This document shows, one piece after another, positions 16,329 to 24,811 of a DNA stretch of 64,000 nt. Location of the stretch: contig CAZBWO010000018.1 in assembly GCA_964495885.1 (NCBI GenBank), forward strand, positions 1-64,000. Reading direction: 5' to 3'. The stretch is from PALG01 sp964495885. Lineage in GTDB: Bacteria; Bacteroidota; Bacteroidia; Flavobacteriales; Flavobacteriaceae. The notes beneath the pieces were generated by a model. The model saw only the letters and a program-made list of their open reading frames with translations. It did not search any database and had not been told where the DNA came from. The stretch's first letter is position 1. Each line of letters opens with the position of its first letter. Both the position numbers and the translations under genes were made by a program.

Positions 16329-17375
16329 TTACCCCTTGTCTTTGAGAGACTTAAGTTCTTCCCTTGAAGTCACATTGTATTTCTTGTAAATGTGGTTGAT
16401 GTGGGTTTTTACCGTGCTTACACTTATAAATAAGGCATCTGCAATCTCTTTATTGGTGTAATCCTTCAGGATTAAATCCAAAACATTTTCCTCCTGTTTG
16501 GAAAGGGAAGGGCCTTTAGGGGATTTCTTTTGGTATTTCCGCCATTGGCCAATGAGGTAAAAGTTCCCCAAAATGGAAAGGGCACCAAACGCCCCAATAA
16601 AGTACACCCACCAAGGCAAACTCTTTTTGCGGTTAATGAGGAAACGATCTGCAGCCAGTTCGGCTTCGTATTGTGGGGTATAGGGTGCTTGGGGGTAGTT
16701 TTGTTGCAAGCGTTCTAAGAGTTCATCGTAATAGGGGTTTTCCTTGAGGTCTTCCAAATAGGCATTGTGCAAAAAACTTTGTTTGTCACTTAGGAAGTTA
16801 AAGATATACAGTTCGGCGAGGGGTTCGTTAAGTTGTTGTCCGTAGTCCTGTAAGGTCCCAAACCATTTTTCGGTATTGAATTTACGGTTGGCTTCGCTTC
16901 GGTAAGTTGCAAAGGCGAACTGCATGTCGTGAAGGAGGGAGTCTACCTTCAGCAAGGTACGCGCCTTATCATTTTGGGAGACCACCCTACAGAATATTTC
17001 CTCGTCAAATCCCATGGGGAAGGCAATGGTGTCATTGTTGTTGGCCAAAAAAGCAATGTCCCTGCTATTGGGGCAGTGGCCCATAAAATGGTTGAAGGAT
17101 TCCTCGTTTTCGGGGCAGGTGTCTACATGAATGCGGTAGATACGGTTTTCCAAAGGCAGGTTGTTTCCTGTAAACTGAAAATACCCTGTACTATCTGGTT
17201 GAATCTGTTGCAGGATTTGTTCCTCATAGATGCTGGAAATCTTTCTGAAATCCTCTACCACGGAAAGGTACACGCGGTGTTCGGTAAGGGGGTCCCGTAC
17301 CTGCCCAGAAAAGTGGTATTGCCCATAGGAGCTAAGGGAACAGAGTACAACGGCCGTAAGCAGCATGCCTTTCAT
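16329..17375 (-). CDS. Membrane-tethered LuxR-family regulator
   Basis: A 348-residue one-component transmembrane regulator. A signal peptide (residues 1-18) leads into a periplasmic region of about 230 residues with F-S-G-Q-V-R-D-P at the start, like a carboxypeptidase-regulatory or thioredoxin-partner strand, and several Cys residues (C-P-E-N-E, G-H-C-P). One membrane helix follows (W-W-V-Y-F-I-G-A-F-G-A-L-S-I-L-G-N-F-Y, about 252-272). The C-terminal 65 residues are a LuxR/GerE helix-turn-helix: L-S-K-Q-E-E-N-V-L-D-L-I, T-N-K-E-I-A-D-A-L-F-I-S-V-S-T-V-K-T-H. It should sense something outside the inner membrane and act on DNA directly. The ligand and targets are not evident. Confidence 0.85.
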   Translation of the reverse strand: MKGMLLTAVVLCSLSSYGQYHFSGQVRDPLTEHRVYLSVVEDFRKISSIYEEQILQQIQPDSTGYFQFTGNNLPLENRIYRIHVDTCPENEESFNHFMGHCPNSRDIAFLANNNDTIAFPMGFDEEIFCRVVSQNDKARTLLKVDSLLHDMQFAFATYRSEANRKFNTEKWFGTLQDYGQQLNEPLAELYIFNFLSDKQSFLHNAYLEDLKENPYYDELLERLQQNYPQAPYTPQYEAELAADRFLINRKKSLPWWVYFIGAFGALSILGNFYLIGQWRKYQKKSPKGPSLSKQEENVLDLILKDYTNKEIADALFISVSTVKTHINHIYKKYNVTSREELKSLKDKG

Positions 17376-17450
17376 GGGATACGAAGATAGGGATTTTTAC
17401 AAGTTTGTAACAAAAGCAACGGAATGCGTCTTATAGGTACTAAGAATCCT

Positions 17451-17458
17451 TACTTTTG
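17451..17458 (+). promoter_or_regulatory. Candidate -7 box for the Pmp3/YqaE-type gene
   Basis: TACTTTTG fits TAnnTTTG and ends four bases before the ATG at 17463, implying a leaderless or near-leaderless message. No clear -33 element is seen. Confidence 0.35.
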
Positions 17459-17462
17459 TGAA

Positions 17463-17621
17463 ATGAGTTTTTGGCGTGTCCTTCTTGCGATTGTATTTCC
17501 CCCTTTGTCGGTCATTGACAAAGGCTGCGGCTCTGTACTGATTGTCTTATTGTTAACCCTCTGCGGCTGGGTACCCGGGGTGGTGGCTGCGTTGATTATC
17601 TTGAATAATCCGAAGCGTTAA
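17463..17621 (+). CDS. Pmp3/YqaE family small membrane protein
   Basis: A 52-residue proteolipid with two hydrophobic segments (L-L-A-I-V-F-P-P-L-S-V, and L-I-V-L-L-L-T-L-C-G-W-V-P-G-V-V-A-A-L-I-I-L). The F-P-P-L turn, and C-G-W-V-P-G in the second helix, are the family hallmarks; homologues in yeast (Pmp3) and plants (RCI2) affect membrane potential and salt tolerance. The ATG at 17463 is chosen because it gives the usual family length; the in-frame ATG at 17424 would add 13 atypical residues. Confidence 0.9.
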   Translation: MSFWRVLLAIVFPPLSVIDKGCGSVLIVLLLTLCGWVPGVVAALIILNNPKR

Positions 17622-17687
17622 AAGTAGCTGTTGAGTCTATTCTAAAAATCATTTTCAGGTAAGTACCCAAAAGAGTTGATGTTATAT

Positions 17688-19379
17688 TTATTCTACTCTA
17701 ATCCTTTCAACAAGATGTATTGGGATACCACTTTCGGTAATTCCTTTGAGAACAACCTCAAATACACCAGTAACATCTGAGGTGCATGCGGGAATTAGTT
17801 TTACATTCGAATCTAATTTAATAGTTGGTTTCCAAAGCAATTGTGTACGGTAATCTGGAATAGTTTTCCTACCACTTTCTTCGTAATTATAGTTTTCATA
17901 ATGGTATTTTTTTTGGGGCGTAGTAGGTTGTAAATTTATAAACTGGCAGAAGGGGCTTTCTTTAGGTTTCGGAGTGTCTTCTATAAGGCTTTCAAGAAGC
18001 ACCACTCCTTGATAGTCTTTCCCTTCATAGGAGTAGCTATTTCTAATAATCTTTAGGGTTTTATAGTTTGCAGCTTGAAATGCTAAAAAAGAGGAAGTGT
18101 CTTGCCATAGGATCCCATCTACAAATACTAAAGCAGGAAGCGATGTAGGAATTTTAAAATCCGACTCACCTACCCTAACAATGGTTTTTTTGGTGTTGGG
18201 GTCTTTGGTGGCCCATACATTTTTAACGTATTCCAAAATTACATCTCCAATAGTGGAAAAGGGTGTATAATCCTTTAAGTGATATATCTCTTTATTTTCA
18301 TAATGAACAAAAGACGGTGATTCAATTGCAGGAAGGATTTCATCTTTATACACTTCCGAATAGGCAGATTGAATTTGATTATAGAGTACTTGATTTCTTA
18401 AATAGGGTTTCATTGACTCATCCAAACTGAAGGGTGGAAAAGATAGTTTAGAATAATCTATAGCAGGTCTTGGGAGATATTGAAGCATATATTCTTCTGG
18501 TTCATTTTCAAAAACCTGAACAACAACCGCTCTATTCATGGGTACTCCATCTATCCAGAATTCAAATTCTCCATTGGTATTTGTATTGCTGACTTCAAAA
18601 ATAAAATTTTCGCCCCCAACTGAAAGTGCTACAGAAACATCCTTTGCAAGGGTACTGTCTTTCCTGTGCAATACTTTCCCAGCAATTCGCTCACCAGATC
18701 TGGAAATTGGGAGGGAGCCTTCATCGGTATTCAAAGTTTTTGAAAAGAAAGATGTTGGGATGGGACTCAATGTATCAAGCTCATTAATTATTTGGTGCAC
18801 AGACAAGGAATACCAACCATTTGGCTGGTTGCCTTTAGAACTTTTCAATTCTATAGTAAAGTTTTGCCTTTTCCTTAATACGTGCTTCGGTACTTGTAAT
18901 TGCAGTAGCTCTTCATGGTGTTTAGGATTCTTCCCTTTTAAAATAGGTAAGGACGATGTATTCTTTATACTCACTTCACTGTTAAGTATAAAAGGGTTTG
19001 CTATAAAAAGATCATCCTGAAACAGGATACGGTTATTTCCGCCAGGGAAATACGCAATAAGCTTATAAGTTCCAGAACTTAAATTGGATGGGATAAAATA
19101 ATCACTATACCCTAGACCTCCATGCAAAGTAACTTTTTGAAGAAAGATGTTCTCTAAATCTTCTGAAACCAATTCTACATAAACAAGGGTTTGGCTTTTG
19201 TCGAGTTCATTGGTATTGCTATCTGCACAATAGAGCTGATAATAAAGTGTTTCCCCAGCGGTAAGTATTTTTTTGTTGTAGTGAATAAATATCGCACCGT
19301 CTGAAGTAGTAGTCTGTGATACCATACTCCAGGAGGCAAAAGAAAATAATAATATATATATAAATCGTATCATATTCAT
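17688..19379 (-). CDS. Exported MG2-like protein of a TonB receptor operon
   Basis: A 563-residue exported protein with a signal peptide (residues 1-21). The start I-H-Y-N-K-K-I-L-T-A-G-E-T-L-Y-Y-Q-L-Y, followed by V-Y-V-E-L-V, G-T-Y-K-L-I-A-Y and D-D-L-F-I-A-N-P-F, is the macroglobulin MG2-like strand pattern of a large Bacteroidota family found beside TonB receptors. Around residue 235 a carboxypeptidase-regulatory-like stretch (G-K-V-L-H-R-K-D-S-T-L-A-K-D-V) occurs. The C-terminus is beta-rich with no sorting tail. It is the last gene of a three-gene operon (2-base gap), so it probably assists the receptor at the outer membrane; the actual role is unknown. Confidence 0.75.
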   Translation of the reverse strand: MNMIRFIYILLFSFASWSMVSQTTTSDGAIFIHYNKKILTAGETLYYQLYCADSNTNELDKSQTLVYVELVSEDLENIFLQKVTLHGGLGYSDYFIPSNLSSGTYKLIAYFPGGNNRILFQDDLFIANPFILNSEVSIKNTSSLPILKGKNPKHHEELLQLQVPKHVLRKRQNFTIELKSSKGNQPNGWYSLSVHQIINELDTLSPIPTSFFSKTLNTDEGSLPISRSGERIAGKVLHRKDSTLAKDVSVALSVGGENFIFEVSNTNTNGEFEFWIDGVPMNRAVVVQVFENEPEEYMLQYLPRPAIDYSKLSFPPFSLDESMKPYLRNQVLYNQIQSAYSEVYKDEILPAIESPSFVHYENKEIYHLKDYTPFSTIGDVILEYVKNVWATKDPNTKKTIVRVGESDFKIPTSLPALVFVDGILWQDTSSFLAFQAANYKTLKIIRNSYSYEGKDYQGVVLLESLIEDTPKPKESPFCQFINLQPTTPQKKYHYENYNYEESGRKTIPDYRTQLLWKPTIKLDSNVKLIPACTSDVTGVFEVVLKGITESGIPIHLVERIRVE

Positions 19380-19381
19380 GA

Positions 19382-20587
19382 TTAATCAATCCAAAAATCT
19401 GGAGGTTCTGGTTGCCCAAGTACGGTACAATCCCCACAGATTCTTGGAGCCATAATATAAGGGCCCCCTGGTGAGATTTCCCCATTATTTGGTCTTACAA
19501 ATAAATAAGAACCGCTCTCAATAACTGTGATCAAAGGACCACATCTTGGGGCGCTATTTGTTGGAAATTGTAATTGTGCCTGTAGTATGCATTCATCTAC
19601 AAAAGGCGGCAAAGGCTCACCGGGGAAGAAATCCTCATAATTAAAAAATATCCTCTTTGAGGTAATCGTTGAGAGATCAAAATAGCCTACTACAAGTTCA
19701 TTAGCATCTTCAACTGCAGTGATATTGCTTATTACAAACCCTGGTTGAACTTGAGAGAAAACATTATCTTCTGTAGAAAAGCTGTCCAATTTTTCATAAT
19801 ACCGAAATGCCCCTTCAGACAATACATACTGGTTTGCTTTAATGCTGTACCTATAACTTATTTCATAACGCTGCTGTGAAATAAAGCGCACCAACTGTCT
19901 ATCTATAATGCTTTGCGAAACATTGTTTAATTCAAGTAGATTTAGGCCTTCAGCATATTGGGTTCTGTAACAAATCCTTTTGCTTTCCGATCTTGAATTG
20001 TTGAGCACCCAAACTGCACATTGTGGATATCCAGAAATCAATGTAACATCATCATTGGTAAAATAAGGAGGGGCAACAACAAAAGTTTCTTCAAAATCAA
20101 ATCGGTAAAACATTGCTTCAGTAGAAGTACTTTCTCCATCCACATACATCCCAACTCCTTCTATTCCGTCATCATTTACTTCCCGTTCTGCATAAAGTGA
20201 TTTCAATTCTGCAGTAGCAGGAAGTGTTTCGGTGCTGCTTCGGTACCTTTTTCCGTTCCTGGTAGTGATTTCCAAATAATAGGACCGATTTTGTTGTATT
20301 TCAAAAGAAGTACTAGACTGGTACACCCCATTTTCCAATTCTACAAAATCATACGCAGTCCCATCTTCAAAAACAACAACCGTAGCACCTTCTTCCGCAA
20401 GCGGACTCCCTTCTCCTTGCTCATATCTAGATAAAATAATCTGTTGTGGTTTCAATTCATTGGTTAGGGTGGCATCAACAATTAAGAAACTGTCAAAATC
20501 TTCAAACTCAAGGGGAACTTCCCTAATACATCCCTGCAAAAGGATGGCTAGCATTCCTATACACCATATTTGAACATATTTTTTCAT
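19382..20587 (-). CDS. DUF4249 domain lipoprotein
   Basis: A 401-residue lipoprotein with lipobox L-Q-G-C (Cys about 20) and the DUF4249 opening: I-V-D-A-T-L-T-N-E-L-K-P-Q-Q-I-I-L-S-R, then A-T-V-V-V-F-E-D-G. A Cys-rich end (C-G-P-L near 365, R-I-C-G-D-C-T near 387) closes the protein. DUF4249 members are nearly always encoded directly after a TonB-dependent receptor and are thought to sit on the outer membrane as partners of it. Here the receptor gene ends two bases upstream and the MG2-like gene starts two bases downstream. Confidence 0.9.
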   Translation of the reverse strand: MKKYVQIWCIGMLAILLQGCIREVPLEFEDFDSFLIVDATLTNELKPQQIILSRYEQGEGSPLAEEGATVVVFEDGTAYDFVELENGVYQSSTSFEIQQNRSYYLEITTRNGKRYRSSTETLPATAELKSLYAEREVNDDGIEGVGMYVDGESTSTEAMFYRFDFEETFVVAPPYFTNDDVTLISGYPQCAVWVLNNSRSESKRICYRTQYAEGLNLLELNNVSQSIIDRQLVRFISQQRYEISYRYSIKANQYVLSEGAFRYYEKLDSFSTEDNVFSQVQPGFVISNITAVEDANELVVGYFDLSTITSKRIFFNYEDFFPGEPLPPFVDECILQAQLQFPTNSAPRCGPLITVIESGSYLFVRPNNGEISPGGPYIMAPRICGDCTVLGQPEPPDFWID

Positions 20588-20589
20588 AC

Positions 20590-23298
20590 TTAAAACTTCA
20601 AGTTATAGGTAATGGTTGGGACTGGAAGGGAAAAAATGGTACTCTCAAATGCTTTTACCATTCCGTCTTGCCGGCTAAATAAAAGCGCATAAGGGTTGTC
20701 TCTTCCTAAAACATTGTAGATAGATACGTTCCAAAAACCATGTGCCTTTTTGTTTTTTTTATGATTGCCTTCAATATTTACGCCTACATCCAATCTATAG
20801 TAATCCCTTAATCTAAACGTATTCCTGTCCTGAAATAATAAATACTCTACATTGTTAATATTAAAAAGGCCTATGGGTATGGTCACAGGCCTTCCTGTTT
20901 GATAGGTGAAATTCCAGGAAATACTGTAGCGCCTCGTGATCTTATGATTACTGAAAAGATTTATATTGTGAGGCTTGTCATAATTGGATGGGAAAAAGTC
21001 ACCATTATTGATTTCCAATTCTGGAAGGCTATTTTTAAACTGAAGAAAAGCCCTGGAATAGGTATAGGAAAGTGCGCCATTCCAAAAGCCTTTCTTTTTT
21101 TCAATTGAAAGCTCTACTCCATAACTTTTCCCTTTCCCCTGAAGCACTTCCTGCTCTAAATTATCATTGAGTAATAAATCTGCACCCGCCTTGTAATCCA
21201 GGACATTTTTAGAAGTTTTATAATACCCTTCCAAGGAAGCCGAAAAAGTACGTTGGGAAAAATCCTGGGAAATGCCCAGAGCATATTGCATTCCCTGTTG
21301 TGGTTCTATATTGTAACTGGAGAGTTTCCAGGTGTCTAAGGGAGTTACCGTAGTGTTGCTTGATAACTGGTGTATAAACTGATAGGTAGAGTTTACCCCA
21401 GCTTTTAAGGACAAATCTTCTTTTACATTGTATTTAAATGAGGTCCTAAAAGATGGTCCAAAATAGTTCTTGGTACTTCCTTCATTGATTACCGTAACCT
21501 GGGAAGGACCAATAGCGGCAAAAGCATTTAATCGCAGGCCAACTTCTACCTCTATTTTTTCGCCCAATAGAAAGTAATCAGAGATAAAGAGGGCTCCTTC
21601 CAGGCCCTTCTCTTTTTGAAGGGAAACCGGTTCAAATATGGAAGAACTATTCAAAGGGGTTCTCTCACCGGGTTGAATTCCATACAACTTGCCTTCCAAT
21701 CCGTATTCCAATTGATGATCTTTAAACCATTGCTGTGAAACAACTCCCTTGACTTTCGTTTCCTGCAACCCATATTTAAAATCGAAATCTGTATTGGACT
21801 GCCCATCAAATTCTAAATTAAAGTTATAATTACTATGAGCTAGGGTAATAGCTATTGTTGCGTCTTCACTTACCTTTTTTGTCCATTGTAAGGAGGCGGC
21901 GAAGTTTTGGTAGGTATTGGTAGAGTCTGTTGTTATTTTATAGGAATCCCTACTGTAATAGGTGCCAAGGGTCATCTCACTATTTTCGGAAAGCTTTTGC
22001 CGAAACTTAATGTTTCCATCATAAAATGAAGCGGCGCTTTTTTGAAGTTGTTCTTCATTTAACTGTTTTAAAATCCAGTTAGAGTGTACACTTCTTCCGC
22101 CTATGAACACAGCACTTTTCTCCTTTGCTAAAGGAACTTCCAAATGAAGACTTCCTGTTGCGGGGCCAAGGGAAACCTCCCCGGTAAACTTTTCAATGTT
22201 TGGCTTTTTGGTTTTTAACTCAAATACAGAAGAGAGCCGTCCCCCAAACTTGGGAGGAATATAAGACTTGTACAAAACTGCTTCTTCCAAAGAAGTGGCA
22301 TTGATTGCAGAAAAGATACCGAAAAAATGTTGCGGATTGTAAATGGTTGCTTCATCCAGAATAACCAAGTTTTGGTCTTCCTTTCCTCCCCTTACGTTAA
22401 AGCCTAATGAGCCTTCCCCAACTTGATCAACCCCACCTAAGGTGGTGAGGGTCTTAAAGATATCCCGCTCTCCCAGTACCAAGGGGATTAGTTTTATTTT
22501 TTCAATTTCCAGTTCGTTTACCCCCATCATATTCTCCCTTCTGGCAGATACTTTGGTGCCGCTAATGACTACTTCGTTTAAGCTTTCGTAAGATTCCTTT
22601 AAGGCAATGTCTACTGACCCTTCAGAAAAGAAATACATCCTAATCACCTTTTTTTGAAACCCTAATAGACTTACTTCCATTACATATTCGCCAGGTACCA
22701 ACCGTGCTGAAAACCTACCAAGGCTATCTGTTGCAGTCCCCACGGAAGTATTTTTTATCCATACAGAAGCATTTGATAGCGGAAGTTTCGATGTTTCATC
22801 ATATACCGTTCCATAGACCAATTCTGCTTCCTCCCGAAAAGGGATACGTTGTTTCCCTACATACACGGAAAGTGTGTCTACTTGTGAAATAGGAAGGGAT
22901 GAGCTTCTATAAACGGGTTGTCTTTTCTTTAGCTGCTTCTTTGTGTCTTTTGAAACAACCTCTGGGGCGACACCTACAGAATCAATGGCAGAAGGATCAA
23001 TAATGGCGATATTCTTGGTAAGAATGATTTTTTGGTCCTCCATAAAGAAATAATTGAATACCGTATCGTTAAAAAACGCTGCCAGCCAATCCTGAAGGGG
23101 AATTTCCTTAAAATCACCCGTATACGTGTTGGAATCAAACCATTGTTCCAGATAATAAAACTTGTACCCAGACTGTTCTTCTACCAACTCCAGTACTTCT
23201 TTCATAGGAGCATCTGTATAGGATACGGAAATAGCAGGTTCCTGGGAGAGTCCAAGCCAGCTAATTAAGGTAAAGAAGAGGATGAAACAGTTTTTCAT
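20590..23298 (-). CDS. TonB-dependent receptor with STN and carboxypeptidase-regulatory domains
   Basis: A 902-residue outer-membrane active transporter. I start it at the ATG at 23298 because a signal peptide (M-K-N-C-F-I-L-F-F-T-L-I-S-W) begins there; a longer frame from 23385 would run through the upstream inverted repeat. Order of domains: signal peptide; STN-like domain (about 22-95, ending D-Q-K-I-I-L-T); Ser/Lys linker; carboxypeptidase-regulatory-like domain (about 158-240, V-Y-G-T-V-Y-D-E-T); plug (V-I-S-G-T-K-V, F-N-V-R-G-G-K-E-D-Q-N-L-V-I-L-D-E); beta barrel to the end, closing with the aromatic strand P-T-I-T-Y-N-L-K-F. The substrate is unknown. No sigma/anti-sigma pair lies next to it despite the STN domain. 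Confidence 0.93.
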   Translation of the reverse strand: MKNCFILFFTLISWLGLSQEPAISVSYTDAPMKEVLELVEEQSGYKFYYLEQWFDSNTYTGDFKEIPLQDWLAAFFNDTVFNYFFMEDQKIILTKNIAIIDPSAIDSVGVAPEVVSKDTKKQLKKRQPVYRSSSLPISQVDTLSVYVGKQRIPFREEAELVYGTVYDETSKLPLSNASVWIKNTSVGTATDSLGRFSARLVPGEYVMEVSLLGFQKKVIRMYFFSEGSVDIALKESYESLNEVVISGTKVSARRENMMGVNELEIEKIKLIPLVLGERDIFKTLTTLGGVDQVGEGSLGFNVRGGKEDQNLVILDEATIYNPQHFFGIFSAINATSLEEAVLYKSYIPPKFGGRLSSVFELKTKKPNIEKFTGEVSLGPATGSLHLEVPLAKEKSAVFIGGRSVHSNWILKQLNEEQLQKSAASFYDGNIKFRQKLSENSEMTLGTYYSRDSYKITTDSTNTYQNFAASLQWTKKVSEDATIAITLAHSNYNFNLEFDGQSNTDFDFKYGLQETKVKGVVSQQWFKDHQLEYGLEGKLYGIQPGERTPLNSSSIFEPVSLQKEKGLEGALFISDYFLLGEKIEVEVGLRLNAFAAIGPSQVTVINEGSTKNYFGPSFRTSFKYNVKEDLSLKAGVNSTYQFIHQLSSNTTVTPLDTWKLSSYNIEPQQGMQYALGISQDFSQRTFSASLEGYYKTSKNVLDYKAGADLLLNDNLEQEVLQGKGKSYGVELSIEKKKGFWNGALSYTYSRAFLQFKNSLPELEINNGDFFPSNYDKPHNINLFSNHKITRRYSISWNFTYQTGRPVTIPIGLFNINNVEYLLFQDRNTFRLRDYYRLDVGVNIEGNHKKNKKAHGFWNVSIYNVLGRDNPYALLFSRQDGMVKAFESTIFSLPVPTITYNLKF

Positions 23299-23339
23299 TT
23301 GGCTGATTAGTTGGTTAAATGTAGGGATAGTACAACCAA

Positions 23340-23400
23340 TATAAAATTGAAGGTACTCCAATTTTATACAGCAAGACCCTTTCATTTATAAAACTGGAGT
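23340..23400 (-). promoter_or_regulatory. Nested inverted repeats upstream of the TonB receptor operon
   Basis: A perfect 10-bp inverted repeat (tataaaattg at 23340, caattttata ending 23368) has a 9-base spacer. A third half-site, tataaaactggagt at 23387-23400, pairs with actccaattttata at 23355-23368 with one G-T position. The three half-sites stand 42-100 bases before the receptor ATG. They look like an operator for a dimeric regulator or a switchable 5'-leader structure; the regulator is not identified. Confidence 0.55.
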
Positions 23401-23513
23401 GCTTTTGGGGAGTATTTTGTTCCCTTATGTAAAGTGGGTATGCTCCTTTAAATTGCTTATTCCCTGAAAGTGTACCGTAATAATGGGTTGTGTGTACCCT
23501 TGATAGCTTTCTA
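23401..23513. other. Intergenic spacer
   Basis: Between the receptor's upstream repeats and the low-complexity tract; no gene, stem-loop or repeat stands out, apart from degenerate forerunners of the tract in its last 30 bases. Confidence 0.4.
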
Positions 23514-23712
23514 TATGCCTTTTATATGCCTTTGGTATACCTTTCCTATGCCTTTGATATGGCTTTTACATGCCTTTGCTATGCCTTTGCCATGCCTTTG
23601 CCCCCCTTGCAGAAAGTGGTCAAAAACGGCCAAAAGTGGCAAAAAACTGCCAAAACCTGCTTTTTCCTGCTTTTTTCGTCCTTTTCCTGCTTTTTCCTGC
23701 CAAAAGCTGCCT
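23514..23712. repeat. Low-complexity tract: degenerate 11-12-bp repeats then purine/pyrimidine-biased runs
   Basis: From 23514 to about 23601 a unit close to tatgcctttgn recurs about eight times with period 11-12 and scattered changes. From about 23602 to 23650 the strand is rich in gg-caaaa words (ggccaaaag, ggcaaaaaactgcc), then from about 23655 to 23712 it turns to cctgcttttt words, roughly the reverse complement style of the previous part. The reading frames across it are composed only of Pro/Cys/Leu/Ala or Lys repeats and look non-coding. Confidence 0.7.
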
Positions 23713-23866
23713 AAACGGACATAGGTATTTGGAAATGAGAATTTTGCGTTCTAGGTTAGCCCCATCGGATTTCCGGAAAAGGGTCTGCGTAGGATTTAAA
23801 AAAACGAAAACAGCCTACAAGGACTGCCGATATGAAAGGAATGTTTAACCCTTAAAATTGAAAGTT

Positions 23867-24667
23867 ATGCCTAAACAAAAAGGTTATATTAAATTGAAAG
23901 GTACCATGGACGAGTTAACTTTTTACCAGAGTGGTGGAGAACACTTGGTTCGTGGGAAGGGAAGTTTAGACAAGGAACGGATTTTGAAAGATCCTTCGTT
24001 TAGACGTACCCGAGAGAACATGAGTGAATTTGGTGGGGCTGCCTATGTGGGCAGTGAGTTCCGAAAGGGACTGTCCTCTCTCATTCAGAAACTTGGTGAT
24101 GGCCGGGTGACCGGACGAATCACTGGAATCATGCGGAAAATCAATGCGGCCGGTTCTGGCCGTAGGGGTCAGCGTTCTTTTGATATGCTGGCGAACAAAC
24201 GGCACTTAGTGGGCTTTGAGTTTAACCGTTTTCAACCGTTGCATACAGTGTTGCGGAAGAACTTTATTGCTCCTGAGGCCGATGCCAATAGAAGTGTCGT
24301 AACATGGACGATGCCCGATTTTGTGATTGAAGAGGATATGAAGGTGCCGGAAGGGGCTACGCACTTCCAATTGGTCTTGGCCTCTACGGTGTTGAGTGAT
24401 TATGAATATCACCCTACTGATTTGAAGTATGTGGCTGTAGAGCCAGACCTTACCCAGTTACAAGCGGTAGCGGAAAGCGACCATTTCCCTACCATTGGTA
24501 CGTTGGGTGGTGATGTGACCCTTACGCTGGATTTAGGGCTAGCCGAGGCACTGCCCGATACCGCTGCATTGGTAAATGTGGTAGGGGTTCAATATTTTCA
24601 GGAGGCTGATGGTGTGATGTACCTTTTGGAAAGTGAGCAGACGTTAAAGATTGCGAGTGTCCTTTAG
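23867..24667 (+). CDS. Conserved Bacteroidota protein of unknown function (GYIKLKGT family)
   Basis: A 266-residue protein starting at the ATG at 23867 (preceded by an A-rich leader; a TTG nine bases earlier is less likely). I do not know a function. The basic N-terminal ~115 residues carry a recurring pattern I associate with stand-alone Bacteroidota proteins: K-G-Y-I-K-L-K-G-T, L-T-F-Y-Q, R-G-K-G-S-L, D-P-S-F-R-R-T-R-E-N, E-F-G-G-A-A. The C-terminal ~150 residues are acidic and beta-rich (V-T-W-T-M-P-D-F, T-H-F-Q-L-V-L-A-S). There is no signal peptide. It lies alone behind an unusual low-complexity tract and is followed by a strong terminator. A DNA- or RNA-binding or structural role can be guessed from the basic half only. 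Confidence 0.8.
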   Translation: MPKQKGYIKLKGTMDELTFYQSGGEHLVRGKGSLDKERILKDPSFRRTRENMSEFGGAAYVGSEFRKGLSSLIQKLGDGRVTGRITGIMRKINAAGSGRRGQRSFDMLANKRHLVGFEFNRFQPLHTVLRKNFIAPEADANRSVVTWTMPDFVIEEDMKVPEGATHFQLVLASTVLSDYEYHPTDLKYVAVEPDLTQLQAVAESDHFPTIGTLGGDVTLTLDLGLAEALPDTAALVNVVGVQYFQEADGVMYLLESEQTLKIASVL

Positions 24668-24692
24668 TTAGACTGCTTGTGGTTGCCAGGGA

Positions 24693-24728
24693 AGGGGCCC
24701 TTTCGATTGTGAAAGGGCCTTTTCTTTT
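24693..24728 (+). terminator. Rho-independent terminator
   Basis: G+C-rich stem ggccctttc / gaaagggcc with a six-base loop followed by ttttctttt, about 25 bases after the stop of the GYIKLKGT-family gene. Confidence 0.9.
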
Positions 24729-24738
24729 GTGATGGTGA

Positions 24739-24789
24739 GGAGTTAGTAGTGAGTAGTTAGTAGTTAATAGTTAGAGGTTAGTAGTTAGA
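24739..24789. repeat. Short degenerate tandem repeat (agttagtagt type)
   Basis: About seven consecutive variants of the 7-base word gttagta/gagtagt. A related, oppositely oriented stretch (tactcctcactactcactattcacc-like) is present near 46255-46280, so it is a dispersed simple repeat of this genome. Confidence 0.6.
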
Positions 24790-24811
24790 TGTATGTAATA
24801 GTGGTTTGCTA

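Noticed and set aside
23470..23848. Three overlapping open frames of 74-92 codons in the low-complexity tract
   Set aside because: Translations are compositionally repetitive (Pro/Cys/Ala/Leu then Lys/Ala) and reflect the repeat, not a gene.
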